Positions 24,343 through 34,761 of a stretch of 64,000 nt of DNA are shown in pieces; position 1 is the first letter of the stretch; each line of letters starts with the position of its first letter. The notes below the pieces were generated by a model, which saw only the letters and a list, made by a program, of their open reading frames with translations, made no database searches and was not told where the DNA came from. This stretch comes from an uncultured Ruminococcus sp. (GTDB lineage Bacteria > Bacillota > Clostridia > Oscillospirales > Ruminococcaceae). The translations under genes and the position numbers were made by a program. The DNA lies in NCBI GenBank assembly GCA_900315755.1, contig ONAI01000005.1, positions 1 through 64,000 of the forward strand, given 5' to 3'.

Positions 24343-26013
24343 ATGAAGTTTTCAAAAAGGTTGATTTCAGCATTGCTTTCATGTGCCTGCACGTTCTATG
24401 CGGCAGTTCCGGCAATGAATTATTCCAACGCTGAAGAAGCCGTTGTACTTTCATCATATGATAATGATAGCACAAATCAGGAAGAAAGTAAAGAGGTAAG
24501 ACTGTTCGACAGAGAAGTTAAGTTTCCTGAAGTTTCAAAGCCTTATGATATAATTGATATGTATGACGCTCACGAGGCTTATATCGCTACGATGACAACC
24601 ACAAGTGAGGTCACCACTACTACTGCACCTGAAATCGAAGAGCCTGTTGTTACCACAACAGTTCCTGCATATAACACTATTGCCTGCGATCAGGGTATAG
24701 ATGTTTCAGAAGTCCACGGCGTAATTGACTGGGAGAGTGTTGCCGGTGACTCTATCACCTTTGCGATCATTCGTGCCGGCTACGGTAAGTCAGCCGAGCA
24801 GAAGGACGCTTACTTCGACCAGAACGTCAGCGGCGCAAGAAGTGCTTATGTTGACTGCGGTGCTTACTGGTACAGTTATGCGACCAGTATCGAGGATGCT
24901 TATGCTGAAGCAGAAGCCTGCTATGAGGTCATAAAGGATCACAACCTTAATTTCCCTGTATTTTATTGTCTCGGTGATGAATGCCAGAGGGATCTCTCAG
25001 CTGCACAGCTCTCCGCTATTGCAGAGACATTCTGCTCTGCTCTGAAAGATAAGGGCTATTACTCAGGAATTTACGGCTATGCAAATTTCCTTTCAACAAA
25101 GATCTATGATAATGTACTTTCAAAGTACGAGGTTTGGATGGCAAACCATGATGTTGAATCTCCGGGCTATGACATCGGCTATGATATGTGGCAGTATTGT
25201 GCAAACGGCAGCGTAAAGGGCATTGAAGGAGTAGTTTCACGCAGTGTTTGCTATATAAACTATGCTTATATTATTTCGCCGGATACCTACGTTACTCACA
25301 CTACCACAACAACTACTACAACAACTACTACAACTACCACTGAACCTGAGCCTGTAATTACTACAACCACTATGGATCCTGTTCTGGGACGTGCTCAGGG
25401 TATTGATGTTTCAGTATGGCAGGATGAAATTGACTGGAATACTGTAAAGGCATCGGGTATCGACTATGTTATCATCCGTGCTGGTTACGGTGATCTTGTT
25501 GAACAGGAAGACAAGCGTTTCAGAGAGAACATTGAGGGGGCTCATGCAGCAGGACTTGATGTTGGTGTTTACTGGTACAGCTATGCTGACTCAGCGGATG
25601 ATGCACGTCTTGAGGCTGAAGCTTGTTATCAGGTCATCAAGGACTACAAGCTTGAATATCCGGTATATTACGATATAGAAGATCCTTCGATGGTATGGAG
25701 ATCAAACGCTGAACTTTCTGATTTTACAAACGCTTTTTGTACTACACTTTCACAAAAGTACAATTACTATGTCGGCGTTTACAGCTATGCGAGCTTCCTG
25801 ACATATCAGCTTGAAGACTATATTATCAACAAATTTGATATCTGGGTAGCACATTATGGTGTTAATAAGCCTGATTTCGACCGTGCAGGCTATGGTATGT
25901 GGCAGTATACAGGTTCAGGCAGTGTGCCGGGTATCAGTACAGATGTTGACATGAATCATTGTTATAAAGACTATGCGTCAATAATGAAACAAATACACTG
26001 CAATAATTATTAA
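24343..26013 (+). CDS. Secreted tandem GH25 lysozyme, first domain catalytically degenerate
   Basis: A 556-aa exported protein: signal peptide (1-30), a Thr-rich spacer near 85-110, GH25 domain one (about 115-310), a linker with 14 consecutive Thr (320-333), and GH25 domain two (about 350-550). GH25 muramidases cut MurNAc-GlcNAc bonds with an Asp-x-Glu pair. Domain two has it (YYDIED, Asp444 and Glu446). Domain one reads FYCLGD at the same place, so both acids are gone, and DVDMN of domain two is SRSVC in domain one. Domain one may serve as a wall-binding module. A TTG two codons upstream (24337) is an alternative start, closer to the AAGGAG site. Confidence 0.88.
   Translation: MKFSKRLISALLSCACTFYAAVPAMNYSNAEEAVVLSSYDNDSTNQEESKEVRLFDREVKFPEVSKPYDIIDMYDAHEAYIATMTTTSEVTTTTAPEIEEPVVTTTVPAYNTIACDQGIDVSEVHGVIDWESVAGDSITFAIIRAGYGKSAEQKDAYFDQNVSGARSAYVDCGAYWYSYATSIEDAYAEAEACYEVIKDHNLNFPVFYCLGDECQRDLSAAQLSAIAETFCSALKDKGYYSGIYGYANFLSTKIYDNVLSKYEVWMANHDVESPGYDIGYDMWQYCANGSVKGIEGVVSRSVCYINYAYIISPDTYVTHTTTTTTTTTTTTTTEPEPVITTTTMDPVLGRAQGIDVSVWQDEIDWNTVKASGIDYVIIRAGYGDLVEQEDKRFRENIEGAHAAGLDVGVYWYSYADSADDARLEAEACYQVIKDYKLEYPVYYDIEDPSMVWRSNAELSDFTNAFCTTLSQKYNYYVGVYSYASFLTYQLEDYIINKFDIWVAHYGVNKPDFDRAGYGMWQYTGSGSVPGISTDVDMNHCYKDYASIMKQIHCNNY
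25300..25341 (+). repeat. ACN codon run encoding 14 threonines
   Basis: Fourteen consecutive ACN codons with mixed third bases form the linker between the two GH25 domains. The variation in the third base suggests selection for Thr rather than recent slippage. Confidence 0.85.
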
Positions 26014-26023
26014 GGTTTAATAG

Positions 26024-26057
26024 ATGCATACCGGTTTTAAACTGGTATGCATTTTTT
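26024..26057 (+). terminator. Terminator after the GH25 gene
   Basis: ATGCATACCGGTTT pairs with AAACTGGTATGCAT and is followed by TTTTT. The addB ribosome site begins only a few bases later, and I see no separate addB promoter. Confidence 0.85.
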
Positions 26058-26073
26058 ATGAAAGGAACAGATC

Positions 26074-29000
26074 ATGGTTGAGTTCATAACAGGTCAGGCG
26101 GGAAGCGGCAAGACCACTCTGATGCTGAAAAGGATCAAGGATAGTGCTGAAAGCAGCAGACAGTGCATCATCGTGCCGGAACAGTTTTCCTATGAATTTG
26201 ATAAAATGCTGTATTTTTACCTCGGCGCAGAGAAGTTCAACGATCTGTTCTCACTGAGCTTTACAAGTCTGGCACGGCAGCTGTTTCAGATGTACGGTGA
26301 AGCCGGACGTACCGGCGAATACGCTGATGAATTATCTCGTATGATAATCGCATATCAGGCGATAGCGTCTGCACAGGAAAAGCCGGAACAGCTGACTTAC
26401 TTCCGCCGCCGGCTTTCACAGAACGGTTTTGCGGATGAGATACTTCATCTTGTCAATGACCTGAAACGTTCAGGGATAAGTCCGGAACAGCTTTCGGCGA
26501 AGTCGGCACTGCTTGACAAGCAGCTTATGGACAAGACCAGCGACATTGCTCTGATCTACATGGAATATGAGCGGCTAATGAGCGAATACGGTTTCAAGGA
26601 CGAGCTCGATAACATTAAGGAAGCCGCTAAAACAGCAAATCTTTTCGGTTATTTCGATAGTCAGAACGTATATCTTGATGAGTTTGAAAGCTTCACCGGA
26701 GATCAGCTTGAAATGCTGAAAGTTATAATATCATCAGCTGACAATGTAGTGATAACTCTCAGAAGTGAGGATGTCACAGCCGGCGACTACACTCTTTTCG
26801 AGACCGTAAATACTACCTATCGGAAATTAGCGTCTATTTGCCGTGAACTTGGCATTGAGCATAAGATAACTAATTGCTCAAGCAGTTACCGTTTCAGACA
26901 TCCTGACCTTGAATACCTCAGCAGTCATATTATGAGGAATTTCCGGTATGAACCGGAAATTGCACCGCTTCCGGATAATATAACGCTGTTTGAGGCTAAA
27001 GATATGTACAGCGAGACGGAGTACGTCTGTGCGACTATCAAGCGAATGACAGCTGCGGATAATAGCCTGAAATACCGCGATTTTGCCGTTATATCCAACA
27101 GTATCGAAAGCTATGCCGATGTTTTGAAGGCAGCATTTGAGCGATACAGCATACCAAGCTTCATCAGCATCGAGCGTTCGGTTTCTCACACGCCTGTTAT
27201 GGTGTTTTTCACTGCACTTCTTGAACTCCTGACAGCAAGGAAACTGCGTTCCGAGCAGATATTCCGCATACTGAAATGCGGACTTATCAATGTTCCGCTG
27301 ACTGATGTCTCGCTGCTTGAAAACTACTGCTATAAGTGGGAAGTTGAGGATAAGGTGTGGACATCACCGTTCACTGCTCCCGACGATAATATTGATGTTA
27401 TCGAGCAGCTGCGCGGCAGGATTATTACACCCCTGCTCAGGTACAGGAAGTCGATAGGCAGCAGAAATTCAGCAGCCGTGATATGTCAGCAGCTTTATAA
27501 GTGCATTATCGAATATGGTGCTGAGGAGAATGTATGCAGGCTCATGAGCCGTCTTATTGACGACAACAGGGACTATGAAGCAGCAGAACTGAAACGCATC
27601 TGGGGATGTCTTATTGATATTCTCGACAGCATTCACGATACTTTAGGCGACCGTGAAATAGCCTTTTCCGAGCTTTCACGCATGATACGTTCAATGCTCG
27701 GACGTATCACTTATTCTGTTCCGCCGCAGACACTTGATGCTGTTATCGCAGCTTCAGCGCGTACAGCACGTCTTAACGCCCCAAAGTACGTATTCGTCAT
27801 AGGCGCAACAGACGGTGATTTTCCGAATCAGGTCAGTCTGCACGGCATTTTCTCAGAGGCTGATAAGCAGAAGCTTTCGCTGACCGGTATTGAGGTTTCG
27901 CGTCCGCTGTCCGATCTTATAGCGTCCGAACGGCTTATCGTGTATAAGTCACTTTCATGGGCTTCCGATGGCGTTTTCCTGACTTATCCGCTTTCTGACC
28001 TCTCCGGACAGGCTAAATACCCTGCACAGGCTGTTGAACAGATCATAAAAATGTTCGGCGACGACCATATGCTCATCACAGAAAGTGATATTAAGCCGCA
28101 TTATTATGCCGCTACATATCATGCTGCATTCTACCACTATATGCAGGAGCGCACACGCAGCAGCACTTCTGTTGAATCAATACGCCGCGTTTTGCTCGAT
28201 GAACCGGAGTACCGCCGCCGCATTGCATATGTGCTCAGCCGTTCAGGCTACACTCAGGATTACCGAATAGAGAGCAGCGTGATGCAGAAGCTGAAAAGCT
28301 TCACACCACTAAGTCTTTCACCGACAAGCCTTGAGGAATACGACATCTGTCACTTTAAGTATTTCTGCGATAAGTGTCTCAGACTTTCTGGGATCGAAAA
28401 AGTTGACATCAACGACAGAGTTGCCGGCGAACTAATGCATGAATGCTTCCATAAGCTGCTCAGCAGACGTACAAAGTCGGACTTTATCACAATGACCTAC
28501 GACCAGATCAATGATGAAGTAGGTGAGTGTGCAAAGCAATACCGTGATGAAAAACTTGCCGGTGATTTCGGTAAAAATTCACGTTTCAGGCTTTTATATC
28601 AGAAGCTTACAGAGAGCATTTCCGGAGTTTTTCTTCACACTCAGCAGTCGCTCATGGCATCTGAATTCGTACCGCGTGACTATGAACTTGATCTGCGTTC
28701 AAAAGCTCCTATAAAGCTTAAATTCGGCAAGAAGTACGACCTTACCTTCGGCGGCGTCATTGACCGTGTTGACACCTGTAATGTTGAAGGCATTGACTAC
28801 ATACGCATTGTCGACTACAAGAGCAGTGTTCACAGGATAACTCCTGAAACGCTTGCCGGCGGAGTAAATCTGCAAATGCTTCTTTATCTGTTCTCGGTCA
28901 CAGAGAAGAAAGGACTGTATTCAGGCTATCAACCGGCAGGTGTATTGTATTCGCCTATACGTATAAAGGAGGTCACACTTGATACCCGAAAGATCGACGA

Positions 29001-29412
29001 ACTCAACACATCCGCGATCAGGTCATCGCTGAAAACTACGGGACTTGTTCTTAACGATCTCGCAGTGCTTGAAGCTATGGAAAAGGGTATCGAGGGCAAT
29101 TATATCCCTGCAAGACTGAAAAAGTCCGGTGATCTCGATCGCTATTCGAGCTGTATCACATCAGAGGGAATTGAGCGTCTGCGCGATTTTACCTACAAAA
29201 AACTTACAGATATGGCAGAGTCGCTTCTCGAAGGCAATGCCGAGGCGAGACCGATGATAGTTGACGGCAAAGATCCGTGCGAATACTGCGATTTTAGCAA
29301 TATATGCGGAAATACACAGCCTGACCGCTATTGCAGACCGGATGCGGAAAGCATGGCCGAGGCAGCTGACATCCTCGGGATCAATAACGAAAAGAATGGA
29401 GGTGAGGACTGA
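26074..29412 (+). CDS. addB: ATP-dependent helicase/nuclease subunit B
   Basis: With AddA it forms the AddAB complex that resects double-strand breaks for RecA and degrades linear foreign DNA. The 1112-aa protein has an N-terminal ATP loop (FITGQAGSGKTTLM), an inactive-helicase body, and a C-terminal RecB-type nuclease with IVDYKSS. Fe-S ligands are visible as a Cys before the nuclease (CHFKYFCDKC) and the terminal CEYCDFSNICG. GAAAGGAA precedes ATG 26074. Its stop codon shares one base with the addA start. Confidence 0.93.
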   Translation: MVEFITGQAGSGKTTLMLKRIKDSAESSRQCIIVPEQFSYEFDKMLYFYLGAEKFNDLFSLSFTSLARQLFQMYGEAGRTGEYADELSRMIIAYQAIASAQEKPEQLTYFRRRLSQNGFADEILHLVNDLKRSGISPEQLSAKSALLDKQLMDKTSDIALIYMEYERLMSEYGFKDELDNIKEAAKTANLFGYFDSQNVYLDEFESFTGDQLEMLKVIISSADNVVITLRSEDVTAGDYTLFETVNTTYRKLASICRELGIEHKITNCSSSYRFRHPDLEYLSSHIMRNFRYEPEIAPLPDNITLFEAKDMYSETEYVCATIKRMTAADNSLKYRDFAVISNSIESYADVLKAAFERYSIPSFISIERSVSHTPVMVFFTALLELLTARKLRSEQIFRILKCGLINVPLTDVSLLENYCYKWEVEDKVWTSPFTAPDDNIDVIEQLRGRIITPLLRYRKSIGSRNSAAVICQQLYKCIIEYGAEENVCRLMSRLIDDNRDYEAAELKRIWGCLIDILDSIHDTLGDREIAFSELSRMIRSMLGRITYSVPPQTLDAVIAASARTARLNAPKYVFVIGATDGDFPNQVSLHGIFSEADKQKLSLTGIEVSRPLSDLIASERLIVYKSLSWASDGVFLTYPLSDLSGQAKYPAQAVEQIIKMFGDDHMLITESDIKPHYYAATYHAAFYHYMQERTRSSTSVESIRRVLLDEPEYRRRIAYVLSRSGYTQDYRIESSVMQKLKSFTPLSLSPTSLEEYDICHFKYFCDKCLRLSGIEKVDINDRVAGELMHECFHKLLSRRTKSDFITMTYDQINDEVGECAKQYRDEKLAGDFGKNSRFRLLYQKLTESISGVFLHTQQSLMASEFVPRDYELDLRSKAPIKLKFGKKYDLTFGGVIDRVDTCNVEGIDYIRIVDYKSSVHRITPETLAGGVNLQMLLYLFSVTEKKGLYSGYQPAGVLYSPIRIKEVTLDTRKIDELNTSAIRSSLKTTGLVLNDLAVLEAMEKGIEGNYIPARLKKSGDLDRYSSCITSEGIERLRDFTYKKLTDMAESLLEGNAEARPMIVDGKDPCEYCDFSNICGNTQPDRYCRPDAESMAEAADILGINNEKNGGED

Positions 29413-32400
29413 TGGCTTGGACTTCACAGCAGCAATCAGCAATTGATGCCCGCGGTACTTCGCTGATAGTACCGGCAGCAGCCGGAAGCGGTAAAACTGC
29501 AGTTCTCACCGAAAGGCTCATAAAACTCATCGCAGACGCTGGATCAGGTATCCGTGCGGACAGAATGATAGTCGTAACGTTTACGAATGACGCAGCAGCC
29601 GAACTCAAAAAGCGTCTTGATATGAAACTCCGCGCTCTTATAAACGAGCGACCGGACGACAGACATCTTCTGCGGCAGCAGATACTCCTGCAAAGCGCAA
29701 AGATCTCAACGATCAATTCCTTCTGCTTTGAACTCCTCAGGGACAATCTCACCGATCAGGGGATAACTTCCGGATTCGGGATACTTGATGAGTCCGATAA
29801 TACCGTGCTGAAAGCGCAGGCAATGGACGAGCTGCTCGATTACTACGCAGAGAACGATTACGACAAGATCTCAATGCTATATGACAGATTTTGTATCAAG
29901 GACGAAAAGCGTCTCACCGAAGTGATACGCCTATGTGACGAATTTCTTGCTTCTGTTGCTTTGCGGGAGGTCTGGCTCGAAAAGGCAGTCAGTGAATACA
30001 GCAGGGAACTAAGTGATTCAGTTTACATTGCAGCGCTGACTAAGGCTGTTGCCTCAAAACTGAAAAAAGCACTCAGGATCGCTGACAGCTGCCGTGAAAT
30101 GATACCGATGATATTCTCGGATATGACACAGGATCTGGCAGTATCATCGCTGGAAATAGCTGAAGAGGACTTCACTCGCATTGAACGTCTCGTTGAGATA
30201 TTCGCGTCCGGACGCATCCCGGAAAAATCTCAGCTTGAAGCTGCCTGCAATTTTCCGCGTCTGAAATCGTCAAAGAAGGCGGTCTATAATGAAGCTCTCC
30301 GCGAGATCTACAAGAAGCGCCGTGAGAGTGTCAAGAAGCTTTTGAATTCGGCTGCCGACAGTGTAAGCTCGCTTGAAAATGATTATGCGGAAAGCTGCGA
30401 AGTTACTAATGTACTTGTAGAAGTGATAAGGAAGTATGAGGAAATAGTCTGGGCGAAAAAGTGTGAAAAGAATGCGATCAGCTTCGATGACGGCGAACGT
30501 CTTGCGCTTGAGCTTCTCGCGGAAACTGACGCTGACGGACGTATACAACAATCGGAAATCGCCCGTAGGACAGCCGATTTCTACGACATTATCATGATAG
30601 ACGAATATCAGGATTCCAATAACAAGGAGGATCTGATCTTCAAGCTGATTTCGCGCGGATATAAGCATTCATCAGACGGCGAGCCGATGTACGGTGAGAA
30701 TGTATTTCTTGTCGGAGATGTCAAGCAGTCGATCTATGGATTCAGGCTTGCAAATCCGAAAAACTTCGTAAGGACGCTGAAAAACTCAGATGAGTATGAT
30801 CCTGAGAGCAGCAGTGTGAATCAGTCGATAGTTCTGAACAGGAACTTCCGAAGTTCCGAGGGCGTTATAGATTTTGTAAACTACGTTTTCGGACAGATCA
30901 TGTCTGAAAAATGTGGGGATATTGCTTACGATGAGAAGGAGATGCTTTACTTCGGAGCTCAGGAATACGCCGATATACCGCAGAATGAGTTCCGTACACA
31001 GATAAACCTCATAAATGACGATACAGTCTCTGACGATGACAGTGAGCAGACTGATACATCCGCAGAAGCAGTCTGGACAGCAGCCAAAATAGCAGAAATG
31101 CTGCGCGACGGTGCTAAGGTCGCAGAAAAGGATGGCACGGTGCGTCCATGCAGACCTTCGGACTTCTGTATACTTGTCCGTACTAACCGTTTCATAAACA
31201 TTTACGCGGATCAGCTTGAAAAGATCGGAGTTCACGCAAAGCGAAGCGAAGAGAGCGGCTACCTTAAATCACGCGAAATTTCAGTGCTTATCGACTTGCT
31301 CAGGATAATCAGTAATCCGCTTCTCGACATCCCGATGATGGCGGTTCTGACATCTCCGATGTATATGTTCACAGCGGCTGAGATCGGCTATATCAAATCG
31401 CTTGATCCCAAGCTTTCGCTCTTACCGATACTGCGGCAACTTGCGGACGGCGCTTATGAGGACTTCGGAAATATGTTCCTTGCCGAGCGATGCCGTGATT
31501 TCCTTTCGGCTCTGGACAAATTCCGTCTTGATTCCGTTACAATGACTCTTGGCGAGCTGATAAGTTCGATCTACGATACTACGGACTTTATCTCTGTCAT
31601 GCAGCTTGACAGCGACGGTGACAAAAAACGTGCAAATCTGCGCGCTCTGATACAGTATGCCCGCAGCTATGAGGATTCGGTCGCTTATGAGGGCACAGGA
31701 GGTCTTAGCGGTTTCCTGCGACATATCGACAGGGTGATGCGTACCAGTGATTTTTCACAGGTAAAGGTTTCTGCGGAGACCGGTGACTACGTTGTGATAC
31801 AGACCTTCCACGGTTCAAAGGGACTCGAATACCCATTCGTATTTATAGCAGAAACGTCGGTGCAGTTCAAGTTCGATTCGGATATTGTTATGTGCAGCGA
31901 TGACGGAAGAATTGGCTACGTCCTGTTTGAAAGAAGCCTCATGCGAAGATACCGTACATTCCAGCAGATAATGCTTACGACTGAGAAGGAGATCTCAACA
32001 CGCAGTGAGGAAATGCGCTTGCTGTATGTAGGACTTACAAGAGCTCGTCAGAGGCTGTTCATAAACCTTAAAACCGGCGAAAAGCCGCTGAAGCGTCTCT
32101 CACTTCTGACTGAAAATGCGATCATAAACGGCGGAGATACCGAGGATGCAGTTACCGGAGCATTGTGCTTCGCAGACTGGCTCTGGGCAGCGCTAATGAA
32201 GCACAAAAAGTTTGCTGAGATCGCCGCTGAACTTGGAATAGTGCCGGAAGGCTGCGAGATGTTCCCGGCTGAATACGATGCCGACATTTTTGATATACAG
32301 TCCGCAAGGCTGCCTGAAAAGTTAGCAGTAAGCGATCCGGACGCTGCAAACACCGCGGAAGATGATGAGAAGATCTGCGGCGAATTACGCGCACTCATAG

Positions 32401-33056
32401 GCTCGCAATACGATATGACTTTATCAGAAATGCCTGCAAAGCTCAGTGTTACGCAGATCACGAAGAAGATAAGAGGTACGGTTGAAAGCTTCGATTTTAA
32501 GCTTCGCAGACCTAAATTCGCCTCAGACACCTCAGCGCTTACCGGTGCTGAAAGAGGTACGGCTATCCATACATTCTTTCAGTATTGCTCATTCGATAAC
32601 GCTCGCAGGGATATATGCGATGAGATCGAACGTGTTCAGCAAATGGGCTATATAACGTTCAACGAGGCAGCTTCAATAAGTATCGACAATGCTGCTGCAT
32701 TCTTTGAGAGTGAGCTTTATGCGCGGATAAGCAGAGCTGATAATGTCTGGCGCGAGAAGAAGTTCATGGCGGCAGTATCACAGCTTGACATTGACAATGA
32801 ACTTATGCGGAAGCTTCGCGGCTCTGACGGCATGATAAAGGGAATAATCGACCTCATGTTCGAGGAAAATGGAAAGCTTGTGATAGTTGATTACAAATCC
32901 GACAGGGGAGCGTCTGCTGAAAAGCTTGCAGAGAGGTATAAGGTACAGCTTCAGCTTTACCGCGCAGCAGCCGAACTCACTATGGATATTGAAGTCAGTG
33001 AGGCTTATCTCTATTCGTTTGAATTAAGAAGAGCAGTTAAAATCGACCTTGATTAA
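29412..33056 (+). CDS. addA: ATP-dependent helicase/nuclease subunit A
   Basis: The 1214-aa SF1 (UvrD-like) motor and nuclease partner of AddB. Helicase motifs: PAAAGSGKTAVLTERL (I), MIDEYQDSN (II), VGDVKQSIYGFR (III), FHGSKGLEYPFVF (V) and RLLYVGLTRARQ (VI). The C-terminal nuclease has IVDYKSDRG. Overlap of one base with addB gives coupled translation. A bidirectional terminator lies right after the stop. Confidence 0.95.
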   Translation: MAWTSQQQSAIDARGTSLIVPAAAGSGKTAVLTERLIKLIADAGSGIRADRMIVVTFTNDAAAELKKRLDMKLRALINERPDDRHLLRQQILLQSAKISTINSFCFELLRDNLTDQGITSGFGILDESDNTVLKAQAMDELLDYYAENDYDKISMLYDRFCIKDEKRLTEVIRLCDEFLASVALREVWLEKAVSEYSRELSDSVYIAALTKAVASKLKKALRIADSCREMIPMIFSDMTQDLAVSSLEIAEEDFTRIERLVEIFASGRIPEKSQLEAACNFPRLKSSKKAVYNEALREIYKKRRESVKKLLNSAADSVSSLENDYAESCEVTNVLVEVIRKYEEIVWAKKCEKNAISFDDGERLALELLAETDADGRIQQSEIARRTADFYDIIMIDEYQDSNNKEDLIFKLISRGYKHSSDGEPMYGENVFLVGDVKQSIYGFRLANPKNFVRTLKNSDEYDPESSSVNQSIVLNRNFRSSEGVIDFVNYVFGQIMSEKCGDIAYDEKEMLYFGAQEYADIPQNEFRTQINLINDDTVSDDDSEQTDTSAEAVWTAAKIAEMLRDGAKVAEKDGTVRPCRPSDFCILVRTNRFINIYADQLEKIGVHAKRSEESGYLKSREISVLIDLLRIISNPLLDIPMMAVLTSPMYMFTAAEIGYIKSLDPKLSLLPILRQLADGAYEDFGNMFLAERCRDFLSALDKFRLDSVTMTLGELISSIYDTTDFISVMQLDSDGDKKRANLRALIQYARSYEDSVAYEGTGGLSGFLRHIDRVMRTSDFSQVKVSAETGDYVVIQTFHGSKGLEYPFVFIAETSVQFKFDSDIVMCSDDGRIGYVLFERSLMRRYRTFQQIMLTTEKEISTRSEEMRLLYVGLTRARQRLFINLKTGEKPLKRLSLLTENAIINGGDTEDAVTGALCFADWLWAALMKHKKFAEIAAELGIVPEGCEMFPAEYDADIFDIQSARLPEKLAVSDPDAANTAEDDEKICGELRALIGSQYDMTLSEMPAKLSVTQITKKIRGTVESFDFKLRRPKFASDTSALTGAERGTAIHTFFQYCSFDNARRDICDEIERVQQMGYITFNEAASISIDNAAAFFESELYARISRADNVWREKKFMAAVSQLDIDNELMRKLRGSDGMIKGIIDLMFEENGKLVIVDYKSDRGASAEKLAERYKVQLQLYRAAAELTMDIEVSEAYLYSFELRRAVKIDLD

Positions 33057-33058
33057 AC

Positions 33059-33098
33059 AAAACGACTCCCGAAGGCAGTGCCGGCAGGAGTCGTTTTA
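33059..33098. terminator. Bidirectional terminator between addA and htrA
   Basis: AAAACGACTCC pairs with GGAGTCGTTTT around a 17-base loop; T and A runs flank both sides, so it can serve both convergent genes. Confidence 0.75.
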
Positions 33099-33122
33099 TA
33101 TATATAAGTGAGGAAAGGAATA

Positions 33123-34610
33123 TCAGTTTGCAGGGAGTAAGCGATCGCCGTCCTTGACAGTTTTGCTGTTATTTGTATCCTCGGCAAGAGTTATGTCGAA
33201 CTTTATCTCTTCACCGCCGCGGAAAACAGTAACAGTAATTACATCGCCGGCTTTATACTTATTCTTTGCAGAAGCAAGCTGTGTTGTTGAGTTGATAGCT
33301 TCGCCGTTGATGTCAATGATTATGTCTCTAACTTTGAGACCAGCCATGTCAGCAGCGCTTCCCTCGACGATATTGACTATATAAGCGCCGAGAGGTATAT
33401 TTAGACGGCGTGAATCAGACTCGCTGACATCAATTGTTGAAATACCGAGCTGAGGTCTGCCCTTAACGTAGTTATAGTTGATAAGGTCATCAATGATGAT
33501 CTTGGCATCAGAGATCGGGATAGCGAATCCGAGACCTTCAACACTGCTGTTCATGCCATAGCTTGATGACATCTTTGCGGAGTTTATACCGATAACCTGA
33601 CCGCAGCTGTTGAGAAGCGGACCGCCGGAGTTACCGCTGTTGATAGGAGCATCGGTCTGAATGAGATTCATCTGCTTGTCATTAACAGTGATCTTTCTGT
33701 TGAGAGCAGACACGATACCGCTTGTAACAGAGCCAAAAAGATTGAAGCTTAATGGGTTTCCGACTGCTATAACGAGTTCACCGACTCTGAGGTCATCGCT
33801 CTGACCGAAAACAGCCGGTTTAAGTCCGGTTTCGTTTACTTTGAGCACAGCAATATCGCTGTCGGTATCATAAGCGATGATCTTAGCCTTATGCTCAGAC
33901 TCATCACTGAATCTTACAGAAACATCAACTGCTTCACCGGCTTGGTACTGCTTGCTGTCCTCATACACACAATGTGCGTTGGTAACGATATATCCGTCCT
34001 CGGAGAATATGATGCCTGTACCCATACCCTGTATTACTTCCGGCTGAGAAGTACCCATTCCGAATCCGAACATATCGTATGTCGGGTAAGTGTATTCAAA
34101 AGTTGCTGAAACGCCGACTACTGACGGCATTATCTCGTCAACGATGTCCGGAATCGGCTTAGCGTCCTTACGTCCGGCGAGTTCTATAAGACTTGGTGCT
34201 GGTTCATTATTTTCAGAAGGCTCGTCATCGTCATCGTCAACGTCTTTATTGACAGAGACAGCTCTTGATGAAGGCTCACGGCGTGATTCATCGTATTCTG
34301 AAAAGCCGTTCTTGTCCTTATGATCCTGATAGATCCTGTAACCCTGAATTGATCCCACGCCGACGATAGCAAGGCAGAGTACAAAAGCGATGCTTTTCAG
34401 GATAGGATGATTTTTCTTTGTCTTCGTGCGTGCGGAATTTTCAGAGACATATGCGTAGGAATTCGAGCCCGGATACTTAGAGTATGAATCCTGTTGTGCA
34501 GATGTACTCTGAAAAGAAGTCACATTTGCATTATTAGCAGATGACTGATCTATTTCAGGTTTTGCTTCAACATTTTGAATGTTATTGTTTTCATTGAAAT
34601 TATCTGGCAT
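33123..34610 (-). CDS. HtrA-like membrane-anchored serine protease (DegP/HtrA family)
   Basis: Degrades or refolds misfolded proteins outside the membrane. The 495-aa protein has a disordered Asn/Gln-rich cytoplasmic N-terminus, one membrane helix (about 88-107), an acidic low-complexity stretch, a trypsin-like domain and one PDZ domain (about 390-480). The triad is visible: His in TNAHCVY, Asp in DSDIAVLKV, Ser in NSGNSGGPL. It starts at 34610 with AAAGGA upstream. Topology matches Bacillus HtrA/YyxA. It is transcribed alone. Confidence 0.92.
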   Translation of the reverse strand: MPDNFNENNNIQNVEAKPEIDQSSANNANVTSFQSTSAQQDSYSKYPGSNSYAYVSENSARTKTKKNHPILKSIAFVLCLAIVGVGSIQGYRIYQDHKDKNGFSEYDESRREPSSRAVSVNKDVDDDDDEPSENNEPAPSLIELAGRKDAKPIPDIVDEIMPSVVGVSATFEYTYPTYDMFGFGMGTSQPEVIQGMGTGIIFSEDGYIVTNAHCVYEDSKQYQAGEAVDVSVRFSDESEHKAKIIAYDTDSDIAVLKVNETGLKPAVFGQSDDLRVGELVIAVGNPLSFNLFGSVTSGIVSALNRKITVNDKQMNLIQTDAPINSGNSGGPLLNSCGQVIGINSAKMSSSYGMNSSVEGLGFAIPISDAKIIIDDLINYNYVKGRPQLGISTIDVSESDSRRLNIPLGAYIVNIVEGSAADMAGLKVRDIIIDINGEAINSTTQLASAKNKYKAGDVITVTVFRGGEEIKFDITLAEDTNNSKTVKDGDRLLPAN

Positions 34611-34761
34611 TTGTAAGATCCTTTCTGAAGTTAACTTACTATATTATATTATAAGCCTGATTGTGATAAATTTATGATAGCATACAGAAAAAATGAAGAT
34701 AAACCTAAATGCCGCCTATATGTGTGGTACACATACAGCAGGTTTGATCTCCGGACTTCAT

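Noticed and set aside
25294..25376. CRISPR-like or tandem-repeat array
   Set aside because: The repetition is codon-level (ACN for Thr) inside the GH25 linker; there are no spacers.
26074..33056. addAB as part of a local defence island with the giant helicase
   Set aside because: AddAB is a core repair complex in Firmicutes and is 15 kb away, separated by Rnf, tRNA and metabolic genes.
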